Origin: DATGFK01 sp040007395
Lineage (GTDB): Bacteria > Chloroflexota > Anaerolineae > Aggregatilineales > UBA2796
Length of the DNA stretch: 40,133 bases
Reading direction: 5' to 3'
NCBI GenBank assembly: GCA_040007395.1
Contig: JBDTVG010000283.1
Span: 1 to 40,133, forward strand
Shown here: positions 17,054-24,486 of the stretch, piece by piece
Layout of the letters: each line of letters opens with the position of its first letter
Numbering within the stretch: position 1 is the stretch's first letter
Translations under genes and position numbers: made by a program
The notes under the pieces: generated by a model
What the model saw: only the letters and a program-made list of their open reading frames with translations
What the model was told of the DNA's origin: nothing
The model's database searches: none

Positions 17054-18040
17054 TTAATTGTTCACCCGACCCATCATCGTTTCATGGTAGCGAGTCCCAG
17101 CCGCCGCGCCAGCGGGCAACGCCGCGTTGATATGCGCCAAATCATCGGCGGTCAGGGTCACATCCACCGCCCCAATGTTGTCGCGCAGATACTTCTCGCG
17201 GCGCGTACCGGGGATCGGAATGATGTTCTCGCCTTGCGCCAACACCCATGCCAGCGCCAACTGCGCCGGGGTGCAGCCTTTCGCGGCGGCAATTTCCTTG
17301 ATCTTATCGACCAACGCTAGATTTTGTTGGAGGTTTTCTTCCTGCCAACGAGGATTGCTGCGGCGGAAGTCATTCGCTTCTAGCTCATCAAGCTGGGTCA
17401 CTTGCCCGGTCAGGAAGCCACGTCCCAGAGGACTATACGCTACAAACGCAATGTTTAACTCGCAACACGTATCCAGAATTTCGCCTTCGGGATCGCGCGT
17501 CCACAGCGAATATTCCGTTTGCAGCGCCGTAATCGGATGTACCGCGTATGCTCTACGAATAGTTTGTGCTGACGCTTCCGACAGACCAAGGAAGCGTACC
17601 TTGCCCGCCTTAACCAGTTCTGCCATCGCGCCAACAGTGTCTTCAATCGGCACGGTGGGGTCAACACGATGCTGATAATACAGGTCAATGTGGTCAACGC
17701 CGAGACGTTTCAGGCTCATCTCGCACGCCGCTTTAGCGTAGTCTGGGGAGCCATTAATACCCAAATGTGCGCCATCAATCCGGCGCATATTGCCGAACTT
17801 TGTGGCAATAGTGATCTCGTCACGGTGCTGACGCAGCACTTGGGAGATCAACATCTCATTGTGACCCGTACCATACATATCGGCGGTGTCCCAAAAGTTT
17901 ACGCCCAATTCAACCGCTTTTTCGAGCAGCGCCAAGGACGCGACATCATCCGACTTGCCGTAGAAATCGGACATACCCATGCAGCCCAAACCGATAGCCG
18001 AGACTGCGATACCACTGTTACCGAGAATACGTGTTTTCAT
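17054..18040 (-). CDS. Aldo/keto reductase
   Basis: 328 residues, AKR TIM-barrel family. Catalytic tetrad positions are visible: Asp51 and Tyr56 in DTADMYG, Lys81 in ATKFG, and His124 in YYQHRVDP. The NADPH-binding end (IPIPGTRR) is near residue 275. Closest in style to the YajO/IolS-like group that reduces aldehydes. Its ATG overlaps the stop of the MerR regulator by 4 bp, so both are expressed together, which points to a role in dealing with the signal that MerR detects, perhaps reactive aldehydes. Confidence 0.94.
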   Translation of the reverse strand: MKTRILGNSGIAVSAIGLGCMGMSDFYGKSDDVASLALLEKAVELGVNFWDTADMYGTGHNEMLISQVLRQHRDEITIATKFGNMRRIDGAHLGINGSPDYAKAACEMSLKRLGVDHIDLYYQHRVDPTVPIEDTVGAMAELVKAGKVRFLGLSEASAQTIRRAYAVHPITALQTEYSLWTRDPEGEILDTCCELNIAFVAYSPLGRGFLTGQVTQLDELEANDFRRSNPRWQEENLQQNLALVDKIKEIAAAKGCTPAQLALAWVLAQGENIIPIPGTRREKYLRDNIGAVDVTLTADDLAHINAALPAGAAAGTRYHETMMGRVNN

Positions 18041-18432
18041 GCGTAAACCATCTCCTGTTTTTGCTCAATATCAGTGTAGTTCTGAATCTTGTAGTCGATC
18101 AATTCCAGCGTGGCTTGCAGGTCCTCCATCTGCTGCACCACGGTTTGCCGATGCGCTTCCAACATGGCCCGTCGTTGACCTGCCGTTGAATCACCCTCCT
18201 GAACTAGCTTCACGTAATGCTGAATATCAGCGAGTGGCATCCCGGTTTGCCGCCAACGGTTTAGCGTTCGGATGAGATTAATGTCTTGCTGGGAATAGCG
18301 CCGATGTCCATTCGCAGCCCGTCCAATCGGCATCAACAAGCCAATCCGTTCGTAATACCGCAGGGTATGAACGGTCAGCCCTGTTTTCTCTGCCGCTTCC
18401 TGAATGGTGAGTGCTACTTGTATTGTGTCCAT
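18037..18432 (-). CDS. MerR-family transcriptional regulator
   Basis: 131 residues from the ATG at 18432. Winged helix near the N-terminus (TIQEAAEKTGLTVHTLRYYE, then GLLMP, NGHRRYSQQD), dimerisation helix near 80-125. It contains no cysteine, so it cannot sense through the thiol used by aldehyde-responsive AdhR-type or metal-binding MerR proteins. A longer frame starting at 18498 would contain its own promoter and can be dropped. The gene overlaps the aldo/keto reductase by 4 bp and very likely controls it and itself. Confidence 0.9.
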   Translation of the reverse strand: MDTIQVALTIQEAAEKTGLTVHTLRYYERIGLLMPIGRAANGHRRYSQQDINLIRTLNRWRQTGMPLADIQHYVKLVQEGDSTAGQRRAMLEAHRQTVVQQMEDLQATLELIDYKIQNYTDIEQKQEMVYA

Positions 18433-18439
18433 GTTTGAT

Positions 18440-18470
18440 AGTCTACATCTTAGAGTCGACTCTAAGTCAA
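18440..18470 (-). promoter_or_regulatory. MerR-type promoter with 19-bp spacer and perfect palindrome
   Basis: On the minus strand: -35 TTGACT (plus 18465-18470), 19-bp spacer, -10 TAGACT (plus 18440-18445). The spacer carries CTTAGAGTCGACTCTAAG (18449-18466), a perfect 18-bp palindrome. An over-long spacer with a central palindrome is the hallmark of MerR-activated promoters. Only 7 nt lie between the -10 and the ATG, so the transcript is predicted to be leaderless. Confidence 0.88.
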
Positions 18471-18529
18471 GGGGTAGTGAAATTTTGACTCTGCACACTT
18501 ACTGCGGATTCCAATCGCATTTTTCTTGC

Positions 18530-18574
18530 TTGACAAACTAATATAATTAGTTTATAGTCTAACTATATTAGTTA
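18530..18574 (+). promoter_or_regulatory. Sigma70-type promoter with two palindromic operators
   Basis: TTGACA at 18530-18535, 17-bp spacer, TATAGT at 18553-18558. The spacer is itself a palindrome, AACTAAT-ATA-ATTAGTT (18536-18552), and a second one, TAACTA-TAT-TAGTTA, follows at 18560-18574 around the transcription start. Both fit TetR-type operator architecture and would block RNA polymerase. The likely ligand-responsive repressor is the TetR gene at 19295. Confidence 0.85.
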
Positions 18575-18586
18575 AATGAGGGGACG

Positions 18587-19288
18587 ATGAACACAACAAG
18601 CTACAGCAAATATCTATTCCAATTAACCCGTCTGGTGGCCTTTAACTGCCAGCTAGTGCGCGAAGACGATGGATTCACCCTGATTGATACAGACTTGGCT
18701 GGCAGCGCAGAAAGCATCATCGAGGCCGCGCAAAAACTCGGTACGCCCATTCGCCGCATTGCCCTAACGCATGATCATGGCGATCACGTCGGCTCGTTGG
18801 ATAAACTACATAGTCTACTACCCGATGTTGAGGTGGTGATGAGTGCGCGTGACGCACGCTTTATGGCAGGCGATATGAGCCTCGATCCTGATGAGCCTCA
18901 ATTCAAACTGCGCGGTAGCTATCAGGTCTGCACCACCAAACCGGATCGGCTGCTGAAACCCGGTGATCGGGTTGGGTCGCTGGAAGTCGTCGCCTCACCG
19001 GGACACACACCGGGACATATCTCATTTCTGGATCATCGCGACGGGACGCTGATTGCGGGTGATGCGTATACTACCCAAGCCGGAATTTCAACTGCTGGCG
19101 TGTTCAGGTTATTATTTCCGTTTATGGCAATGGCTTATTGGCACAGGCCAACCGCTTTAGCCACTGCCAAGAATCTGTGCGATCTCGCGCCGAAGCGATT
19201 AGCGGTTGGTCACGGGAAGGCACTGGATAATCCGATTGCTGATATGAAACGCGCTATTGCAGAAGCCGAACAAAAGATAGGGAAGTAA
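18587..19288 (+). CDS. MBL-fold metallo-hydrolase
   Basis: 233 residues. Metal-binding THDHGDH (His62, His64, Asp66, His67), SPGHTPGHISF with the third His, AGDAY with the bridging Asp and a C-terminal GHG. This is the glyoxalase II/lactonase-like part of the fold with two metal ions. The substrate is unknown. GAGGGG lies just before the ATG. It is followed 6 bp later by the TetR gene, and both are under the promoter at 18530, so the hydrolase may break down the effector of the repressor or protect against it. Confidence 0.92.
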   Translation: MNTTSYSKYLFQLTRLVAFNCQLVREDDGFTLIDTDLAGSAESIIEAAQKLGTPIRRIALTHDHGDHVGSLDKLHSLLPDVEVVMSARDARFMAGDMSLDPDEPQFKLRGSYQVCTTKPDRLLKPGDRVGSLEVVASPGHTPGHISFLDHRDGTLIAGDAYTTQAGISTAGVFRLLFPFMAMAYWHRPTALATAKNLCDLAPKRLAVGHGKALDNPIADMKRAIAEAEQKIGK

Positions 19289-19294
19289 TCTTTT

Positions 19295-19852
19295 ATGCCG
19301 CCGAAACGTGGACTTAACCATGAGGCTGTGATCCATGCTGCCGTTGAACTTGCCGACAAACAAGGGCTGGAAAGTGTCACGTTAGCAAGTGTGGCGGCGC
19401 AGTTAGGTATACGCATCCCTTCGCTGTACAACCATGTCTCTGGCTTGGCAGGTTTACAGCGCGGCATGGCCTTATATGGAGTCCACCAACTGACCGAAGC
19501 ACTGCGCCGTGCCGCTACCGGGAAAGCCAAAGCCGACGCGATCCGGGCGATGGCAGTCGTCTATCGAAGTTTTGCATTGACCCACCCCGGTCTATATAGA
19601 ACTTTGCTGCGTGCGCCTAGCGAAGAGGAAACCGATCTCGCAGAGGCCAGCGCAGAACTCCTCAATGTGATACTGGATGTTCTCGCAGCTTACGATCTGG
19701 AAAGCGATAGGGCGCTGCACATGGTACGCATCTTCCGCAGTATGATGCATGGCTTTGTCGATCTGGAAATTGCCGGGGGATTTGCGATGGCGTTGGATAC
19801 CGATGACACCTTCAATCAACTGATCGATATTCTTATCAAGGGTCTACCCTAA
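19295..19852 (+). CDS. TetR-family repressor with WHG-type C-terminal domain
   Basis: 185 residues. Helix-turn-helix at about 28-55 (VTLASVAAQLGIRIPSLYNHV), then a helical ligand-binding part (HPGLYRTLL, RIFRSMMHGFVDLE), the pattern of TetR C-terminal WHG domains. It overlaps nothing and follows the hydrolase by 6 bp in one operon. Its own operators are probably the two palindromes at 18536-18574, giving autoregulation. A palindromic terminator-like element follows at 20003. Confidence 0.9.
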   Translation: MPPKRGLNHEAVIHAAVELADKQGLESVTLASVAAQLGIRIPSLYNHVSGLAGLQRGMALYGVHQLTEALRRAATGKAKADAIRAMAVVYRSFALTHPGLYRTLLRAPSEEETDLAEASAELLNVILDVLAAYDLESDRALHMVRIFRSMMHGFVDLEIAGGFAMALDTDDTFNQLIDILIKGLP

Positions 19853-19877
19853 CGATAGCCTACGATTATGTAAGATA

Positions 19878-19975
19878 GCCCTCACCCCCAACCCCTCTCC
19901 CGCAGGGCGAGGGGAGCAAAAGCGAATGTTTTGAAGTCCCTCGCTACGCAGTGGAGAGAGATTTAGGGGGAGAGC
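19878..19975. repeat. Dispersed palindromic repeat, copy 4
   Basis: GCCCTCACCCCCAACCCC ... GATTTAGGGGGAGAG, with the CCTCTCCCGC/GGGCGAGGGG hairpin intact and the second hairpin degenerate (CCCTCGCTACGCAGTGGAGAG). Confidence 0.75.
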
Positions 19976-20002
19976 TGTACCATTGTATATTCTTGGAAAG
20001 CA

Positions 20003-20027
20003 AAAACCGGACTTTAAGTCCGGTTTT
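20003..20027. terminator. Palindromic bidirectional terminator-like hairpin
   Basis: AAAACCGGACTT, one T, AAGTCCGGTTTT: perfect 12-bp arms, ending in T4 on the plus strand and in the mirrored T4 on the minus strand. Located 150 bp after the TetR gene with no plus-strand gene between them. Confidence 0.6.
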
Positions 20028-20276
20028 GATGATGACAACGTGGTGTGGCGGTGATGGATGTGCGATGGATCAGGTTGAAAAGTTGATGGTGGAGCAATGT
20101 GTCTACAAAACCACGTTACATATACAATAGCGCTGGAACATTACGTTTTACATTACGATCTAAAGTTCTGAAAAATTTTTACCCAACATCTATTGTTAGA
20201 TAATACTTAATTTACAATTCCAGCCGATACTGATGCTGATACCCAAACAATGTAATGACAATGGACGGAGATTCAG

Positions 20277-21071
20277 ATGACACGCTGGACAAAACTCATC
20301 AGTATTGCACTGGTGGCAGTACTCGCTGCTGCCGTTTTCGGGGCAACAGTCGTTCGTGCTGACGAAAGCACCGACAATCAAACCGGAGCTAGACGGGTCG
20401 TTTTAGCCGTGACGAAGGCTGTGACAGACGCAGTTCTCAAGGAAACCAAGCTCGATCAGGCAACGCTGCGTAAAGAAGTGGGGGGCAAAACCCTGACCGA
20501 CGTGATCACGGCACACGGGGCAACCGTTGCCGCCGTAAAAGCCGATGCCACAGCAACCCTCACCGACGAGGCCAACAAAGCTGTTGCCGACAAGAAGTTG
20601 ACTCAGGCTCAAGCGGACAAGCTGCTGTCAAGGCTAGATACCGCATTGGATCGTCTCTTGACGCGCCAATATCCAACCGTCCAAACGCGGCTGGAACGTC
20701 TGGTCAAGGCGACAGGTTACACCCTGCTGCTCAAAGAAACTGCCACAGAGACGAAACTCAAAGCACGTGACCTGCTCAAGGAAATGCGCGATGGCAAGAC
20801 GCTGAGCCAGATCGCCACCGAACATCAGGCCGACCCTGCCAAGATCGTTTCCGCTGCGGTTGATCAAGCGACCAAGCGCATCAACCAACTGGTGACGAAT
20901 GGCAAGGCCAACGCCGACGAAGCCAAAACCATTATCGCAGGGCTGCCGGACAGCTTTACTAAACTAATGAACACGCCCGGCCCAATCCGCGCCACGACCC
21001 AAAAAGGCGGCAAGAAGTTGGGTAAGGGTCAGCCCGCTACCCCAGAAGCAATGGCGACTCCCGCCAAGTAA
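20277..21071 (+). CDS. Secreted alpha-helical repeat protein of unknown function
   Basis: 264 residues. Signal peptide 1-28 (LISIALVAVLAAAVFGATVVRA, cleavage near RA/DE). The mature part is almost all helical, rich in Ala, Lys, Thr and Asp, and made of two similar halves: KTLTDVITAHGATVAAVKAD near residue 71 and KTLSQIATEHQADPAKIVSA near 173, each followed by a helix pair ending in DRLL or TKLM. A basic tail (KKGGKKLGKG) ends the protein. It resembles small repeat proteins often seen in Gram-positive and Chloroflexota secretomes but I cannot name a function. GGACGGAG lies before the ATG and a terminator follows. Confidence 0.75.
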   Translation: MTRWTKLISIALVAVLAAAVFGATVVRADESTDNQTGARRVVLAVTKAVTDAVLKETKLDQATLRKEVGGKTLTDVITAHGATVAAVKADATATLTDEANKAVADKKLTQAQADKLLSRLDTALDRLLTRQYPTVQTRLERLVKATGYTLLLKETATETKLKARDLLKEMRDGKTLSQIATEHQADPAKIVSAAVDQATKRINQLVTNGKANADEAKTIIAGLPDSFTKLMNTPGPIRATTQKGGKKLGKGQPATPEAMATPAK

Positions 21072-21093
21072 CGCTAATTCTCCGATAGCAACA

Positions 21094-21128
21094 GGGGCGA
21101 TCTCGTGTAATGAGGTCGCCCCTTTTTT
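21094..21128 (+). terminator. Rho-independent terminator
   Basis: GGGGCGATCTC / GAGGTCGCCCC (11 bp with one G-T pair, 7-nt loop) followed by six Ts, 23 bp after the secreted protein gene. Confidence 0.92.
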
Positions 21129-21301
21129 GTTTAGTTATCAGGTTTAGCTTTTTTTAGTCTTGTCTGACAGCAAGCGTTTTTCAGTGACCAAATTATCACA
21201 TCAGTTAACTAACGGTTGCCATCTACGGCTACCAATTTCAGTTTAGTACAATTTGTAAGAGACTCATTCCCGTTGATCTGAGTTGAATTTACAACTTTGG
21301 T

Positions 21302-21742
21302 CTAGCGAACAGACGTAGAGTTCCCATTGCGTGAATGTCCGTTGCCCCGTAATCCCAATTCCGCTTGAGTTTCCAGCGCTGAGATACGCGCAGCTAAACC
21401 CCGCGTCATCTGATTGAGACATTCGCCGTACACCTTTGGATTTACATAGGGGCGAATGTACTTCTTGGCAAAATTGACGTTCCACTCGTAGAACTGCTTA
21501 AGCGTGATGAGATCGCCGGAATTGGCAGCTTCCGTTGACAGCAATCCATCAGAGGCTAAATGCCAGAAAATATCTTTATCTCTAGGATTCTTTGGCGTTT
21601 GCTTATTGAGTTGCTTTTGAAGCGAGATGATTTGCTTCTGAGCCTTGAGTAAGTCTTGCTGTGTCTGGATTAACTGCTGCTGCACAGCAATAAGCATCGC
21701 CGTGTTGTCATTGTTATCATCAGGCTGTTTCACTTGATCCAT
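21302..21742 (-). CDS. Coiled-coil protein of unknown function
   Basis: About 146 residues from the ATG at 21742, which follows AAGGCGG on the minus strand; the frame from 21769 adds 9 residues without a ribosome site. Gln/Leu/Lys-rich N-terminal helix (IAVQQQLIQTQQDLLKAQKQ) that should form a coiled coil, then FWHLASDGLL, NFAKKYIRPYVNP, and an Arg/Asn/Ser-rich tail. No family recognised. It lies in front of the terminator region of the previous gene, with opposite orientation, and downstream of the response regulator remnant on the same strand. Confidence 0.6.
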   Translation of the reverse strand: MDQVKQPDDNNDNTAMLIAVQQQLIQTQQDLLKAQKQIISLQKQLNKQTPKNPRDKDIFWHLASDGLLSTEAANSGDLITLKQFYEWNVNFAKKYIRPYVNPKVYGECLNQMTRGLAARISALETQAELGLRGNGHSRNGNSTSVR

Positions 21743-21808
21743 AAATCCGCCTTTTGTTGGATAACTCATTGTTAATGATAAGGCACTTTTCGGAAAAACT
21801 GAACTACC

Positions 21809-22030
21809 TTACAGCCAGCCTTTTTGTTCAGCGATATGCGCGGCTTCGATTCGATTATGCGCCCCCAATTTTTGTATCGCCACTGACAGGTAATTGCGGA
21901 TCGTCCCCTCAGATAGATACAACGATACCGCGATTTCCGCAATCGTCGCGCCACGAGTCGCCGCTGCCAATACTTCGCAAAGTCTACGAGTGTGATCTGA
22001 ACTATCCGCATGGGCGATAGTTGAGGCGGT
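21809..22030 (-). pseudogene. C-terminal remnant of a DesR-type response regulator (LuxR HTH only)
   Basis: Reading the minus strand from 22030 to a TAA at 21809-21811 gives about 73 residues ending CEVLAAATRGATIAEIAVSL, then YLSEGTIRNYLSVAIQKLG, then AHNRIEAAHIAEQKGWL. This is the helix-turn-helix end of a NarL/DesR regulator: LYLSEGT-RNYLS-AIQKLGA-NR-EAA and the terminal KGWL are typical. An in-frame TAA precedes it, and there is no ATG; the receiver domain is missing. The 5' side runs into a half copy of the dispersed repeat at 22062. A gene caller keyed on start codons would miss it. Confidence 0.8.
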
Positions 22031-22061
22031 TTACCCAAAAAAGAAGAGTCAGACCGCTTTT

Positions 22062-22101
22062 AAATCCCTCTCTAAGCAGTGGAGAGGGATTTAGGGTGAG
22101 G
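22062..22101. repeat. Dispersed palindromic repeat, half copy (copy 5)
   Basis: AAATCCCTCTCTAAGCAGTG ... GAGGGATTTAGGGTGAGG: only one hairpin half of the family. Immediately upstream (minus sense) of the truncated response regulator, suggesting that the element took part in the deletion. Confidence 0.7.
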
Positions 22102-22161
22102 AAAACGACTACACACACCCAAGAGCAGTTGGGAAAGCGTGGTGGTAGCGTTCGCCACGCC

Positions 22162-22170
22162 TGCTATACT
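22162..22170 (+). promoter_or_regulatory. Candidate extended -10 promoter of the LCP gene
   Basis: TGCTATACT is an extended -10 (TGn plus TATACT). No good -35 is present 17 bp upstream, as is usual for the extended class. A small hairpin (CGTGG/CCACG) covers the region just upstream. ATG is 42 bp downstream. Confidence 0.45.
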
Positions 22171-22211
22171 TATTCCGTTTTGTCCGATCACGATGGATAC
22201 GGGAAATTTCT

Positions 22212-23807
22212 ATGTCATTTCTAAAACGCGCTGGCGTGTTTCGACTCGGCCTGCTAGTGCTAATCCTGATGTTAGTGAGCCAGCAAGTTTCCGCACAAAG
22301 TACCGCCCTCTCGACTCCGCCACCGACGAATACACCGCGTAGTAGTAACAGTAGTGGTGGGCAGTCGCCAGCGACCAATACGCCCAAAGCGGCGGCTCCT
22401 GAAGCGACCGATTCCGGCCCAACGCTGGTTCCTTCGCGCACCTTGCCGCCCAGCAAAACGCCGACGAACACCCGCACACCAAGTAATACGCCAACGCCGT
22501 CACCAACCCGCACGCCCAGCCGCACACCGACTTTGCCGCCGACCATGGTGATCCTCGGTACGTATGAAACGCCCATTGTCACGCCGATTACGCCTATCCC
22601 GCCCAGTGCGCCGACTCCGGTGGCCTCCGGCGACGACATTGTGACGGTACTCCTATTGGGCAGTGACACCATCACGCCCGATGCCGTCGCCCGCACTGAC
22701 GTGATCATTGTGCTGGTCATTGATCGCACAGCAAATACAGTCGCGATGCTGCATTTCCCCCGCGATATGATTGTGTACGCGCCGAATGGCAGTCCGGCAA
22801 TGGCGAAGATCAACACCATTATGAACACTGGCAATGTCAAATATGGCCCCGGCGGCGGCGCAAAGCTGATCAAAGATACGCTGCTGTACAACTTTGGCAT
22901 CAAGATCGACTTCTACGCCCGCGTCGATTTTGTCCAGTTCCAGAACTTGATCAACAAACTCGGCGGGTTGGACATCAGCGTGGATTGTGCGATTCAGGGC
23001 AATCGGTTGAAGTCACCAGATATGGACGTGACCAAGCCAGAGAGCTATGAACTGTATACACTGCCTGTCGGCTATCAGCATTTGGGTGCGTATATGTCGC
23101 TGTGGTACGTTCGCAGTCGTGGCAGCAGTAACGATTTCAAGCGCGGCGAACGCCAGCTTGACGTACTGCGGGCGATGTGGCGGCAAGCCAAGAACGCTGG
23201 CTTGTTCGCGCAGATTACGCAGCTTTGGCCCGAAGTACAAAAGCTCGTCGAAACCGATATGACCTTGCAGGATATTGTCGGACTAGCCCCTATTGCGCTG
23301 AATATCGATCCGGAAGGTATCCAACGCATCAACGTGAGTCAGGAAACCCATTTCACCCAGTGGTATACCTCTGATGTTGGCTCCTTCGGACTGCTGCCCA
23401 AGCCGGATGTGTGGAAAACCACGATCCAGAATCTTGTCTTGCCGCCGCCGAAAAACCGTCTGGGCGGCGAAAGCCCGACTGTTGAAGTGGCAGCCGCCTT
23501 GCCCGTCAAGGGCTACGATCACGTAGCAGCGGATCGCCTGTCGTGGGAAGGCTTCACCGCAAAAGCCATTGGTACGGAAGGGGCGGTCAATCGCACCAAT
23601 ACGGTGATTATTGACTATACGGGCAATGCCAAACCAAGCAGCCGTGCCTCGCTAATGAAGCTCCTGCGGGTAAGCAAGGCCGCCGTCATCGACAAGCCCG
23701 ATCCCAACCGCACGGTAGACTTCCGGGTTGAAATGGGCAAAGACTACGGGCAGTGCATTTGGGCGCTTGCTCCACAGTATCAGGATTCACCCACGCCTCA
23801 GCCGTAA
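22212..23807 (+). CDS. LytR-CpsA-Psr (LCP) family cell-wall ligase
   Basis: 531 residues. Signal peptide about 1-28 (VSA/QS), a long Pro/Thr/Ser linker (about 30-125), an LCP catalytic domain about 140-300 (TVLLLGSD, ARTDVIIVL, FPRDM, INTIMNTG, and the VDFVQFQNLIN helix) and a LytR_C-like domain about 424-520. LCP proteins attach glycopolymers to the cell wall from lipid-linked donors; the conserved Arg and Asp that hold the pyrophosphate (RTDVI, FPRDM) are there. The linker and predicted secretion fit a monoderm envelope. It faces the penicillin-binding protein gene convergently. Confidence 0.92.
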   Translation: MSFLKRAGVFRLGLLVLILMLVSQQVSAQSTALSTPPPTNTPRSSNSSGGQSPATNTPKAAAPEATDSGPTLVPSRTLPPSKTPTNTRTPSNTPTPSPTRTPSRTPTLPPTMVILGTYETPIVTPITPIPPSAPTPVASGDDIVTVLLLGSDTITPDAVARTDVIIVLVIDRTANTVAMLHFPRDMIVYAPNGSPAMAKINTIMNTGNVKYGPGGGAKLIKDTLLYNFGIKIDFYARVDFVQFQNLINKLGGLDISVDCAIQGNRLKSPDMDVTKPESYELYTLPVGYQHLGAYMSLWYVRSRGSSNDFKRGERQLDVLRAMWRQAKNAGLFAQITQLWPEVQKLVETDMTLQDIVGLAPIALNIDPEGIQRINVSQETHFTQWYTSDVGSFGLLPKPDVWKTTIQNLVLPPPKNRLGGESPTVEVAAALPVKGYDHVAADRLSWEGFTAKAIGTEGAVNRTNTVIIDYTGNAKPSSRASLMKLLRVSKAAVIDKPDPNRTVDFRVEMGKDYGQCIWALAPQYQDSPTPQP

Positions 23808-23832
23808 GGTTTAGAGCGTGTTTGGATATTCA

Positions 23833-23932
23833 GTTGACCCCACCCTAAGTCCCTCTCCCATAGGAGAGGGACTTTCCACCAGCCGGATCTTGCTCCCCTC
23901 GCCCTGCGGGAGAGGGGCCGGGGGTGAGGGCA
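23833..23932. repeat. Dispersed palindromic repeat, copy 6
   Basis: Starts GTTGACCCCACCCTAAGT, ends GGGGGTGAGGGCAA. Two hairpins (CCCTCTCCCATAGGAGAGGG and CTCCCCTCGCCCTGC with GGGAGAGGGG). Sits between the LCP gene and the 24027 gene. Confidence 0.8.
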
Positions 23933-23960
23933 ATCTAGCCTATAATAAGTCGTGCATAAC

Positions 23961-24017
23961 GTGAGTTAGTAACTCACAGCCCGCCTGATAGTCAAACAAA
24001 CGTCAGGTGGGCTGTGA
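23961..24017. terminator. Convergent hairpins between LCP and downstream minus-strand gene
   Basis: TCACAGCCCGCCTGA (23974-23988) pairs with TCAGGTGGGCTGTGA (24003-24017) over 15 bp with one G-T pair. It overlaps a smaller perfect hairpin GTGAGTT-AGT-AACTCAC (23961-23977). No T-run; likely a terminator region used by both strands. Confidence 0.55.
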
Positions 24018-24026
24018 AGCCCCGTT

Positions 24027-24455
24027 TCATGCTGTTTCGCGCACACTATCTGACAAATCTTCGGGCGCATTTTCGACCAATCCAACCAGAGTTTCCAACG
24101 GATCAGCAGGCAGTGTTAGGCTGCCTTGCTCAGATTTCAACCGGGGAATTCCGTCTCCGTCAATGAGCCAAAATTGTTGATCCAGTTGCTCATCGGTGAG
24201 TGCCAAATGTGCCTCGTCTCCGACAGATTGCCAGAATCGACGCGCTACTTGATATAGCTTCAACCGCATCTGTTGTACCGCTATGCGATAAGCCTTTTTA
24301 TCCTCAGTAGCATCACTTTGCATTGGTGGTAACGTTTCAGCAGCGTTATATCGGGCCACCATTGTCGCCAATACTTCCTCCAACGAACGCTGCTCACGTT
24401 GTGCAATTTCGTTTAGTTGTTCAGCAAGTTGACCGCTGATCGCCAAATCAGCCAT
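24027..24455 (-). CDS. Small protein with N-terminal RHH-like helix
   Basis: 142 residues from the ATG at 24455, preceded by GAGG 9 nt upstream on the minus strand. N-terminus (LAISGQLAEQLNEIAQREQR then SLEEVLATMVARY) looks like a ribbon-helix-helix DNA-binding fold, as in antitoxins, and the C-terminal half is acidic (ENAPEDLSDS). No toxin partner is next to it, so an antitoxin role is unsupported. It starts 31 bp after the long penicillin-binding protein gene ends and probably shares its transcript. Confidence 0.6.
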   Translation of the reverse strand: MADLAISGQLAEQLNEIAQREQRSLEEVLATMVARYNAAETLPPMQSDATEDKKAYRIAVQQMRLKLYQVARRFWQSVGDEAHLALTDEQLDQQFWLIDGDGIPRLKSEQGSLTLPADPLETLVGLVENAPEDLSDSVRETA

Positions 24456-24486
24456 AGCATATTTCCTCAATACTACGCATTACCCT

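Noticed and set aside
18433..18498. Extended MerR N-terminus from 18498
   Set aside because: This stretch contains the gene's own promoter and operator.
21754..22038. 88-residue open frames on both strands around 21754-22038
   Set aside because: The meaningful frame there is the DesR-type remnant, which lacks a start codon; the ATG frames are out of phase with it.
24027..24455. Toxin-antitoxin module
   Set aside because: Only an RHH-like N-terminus is seen; no toxin candidate is adjacent.
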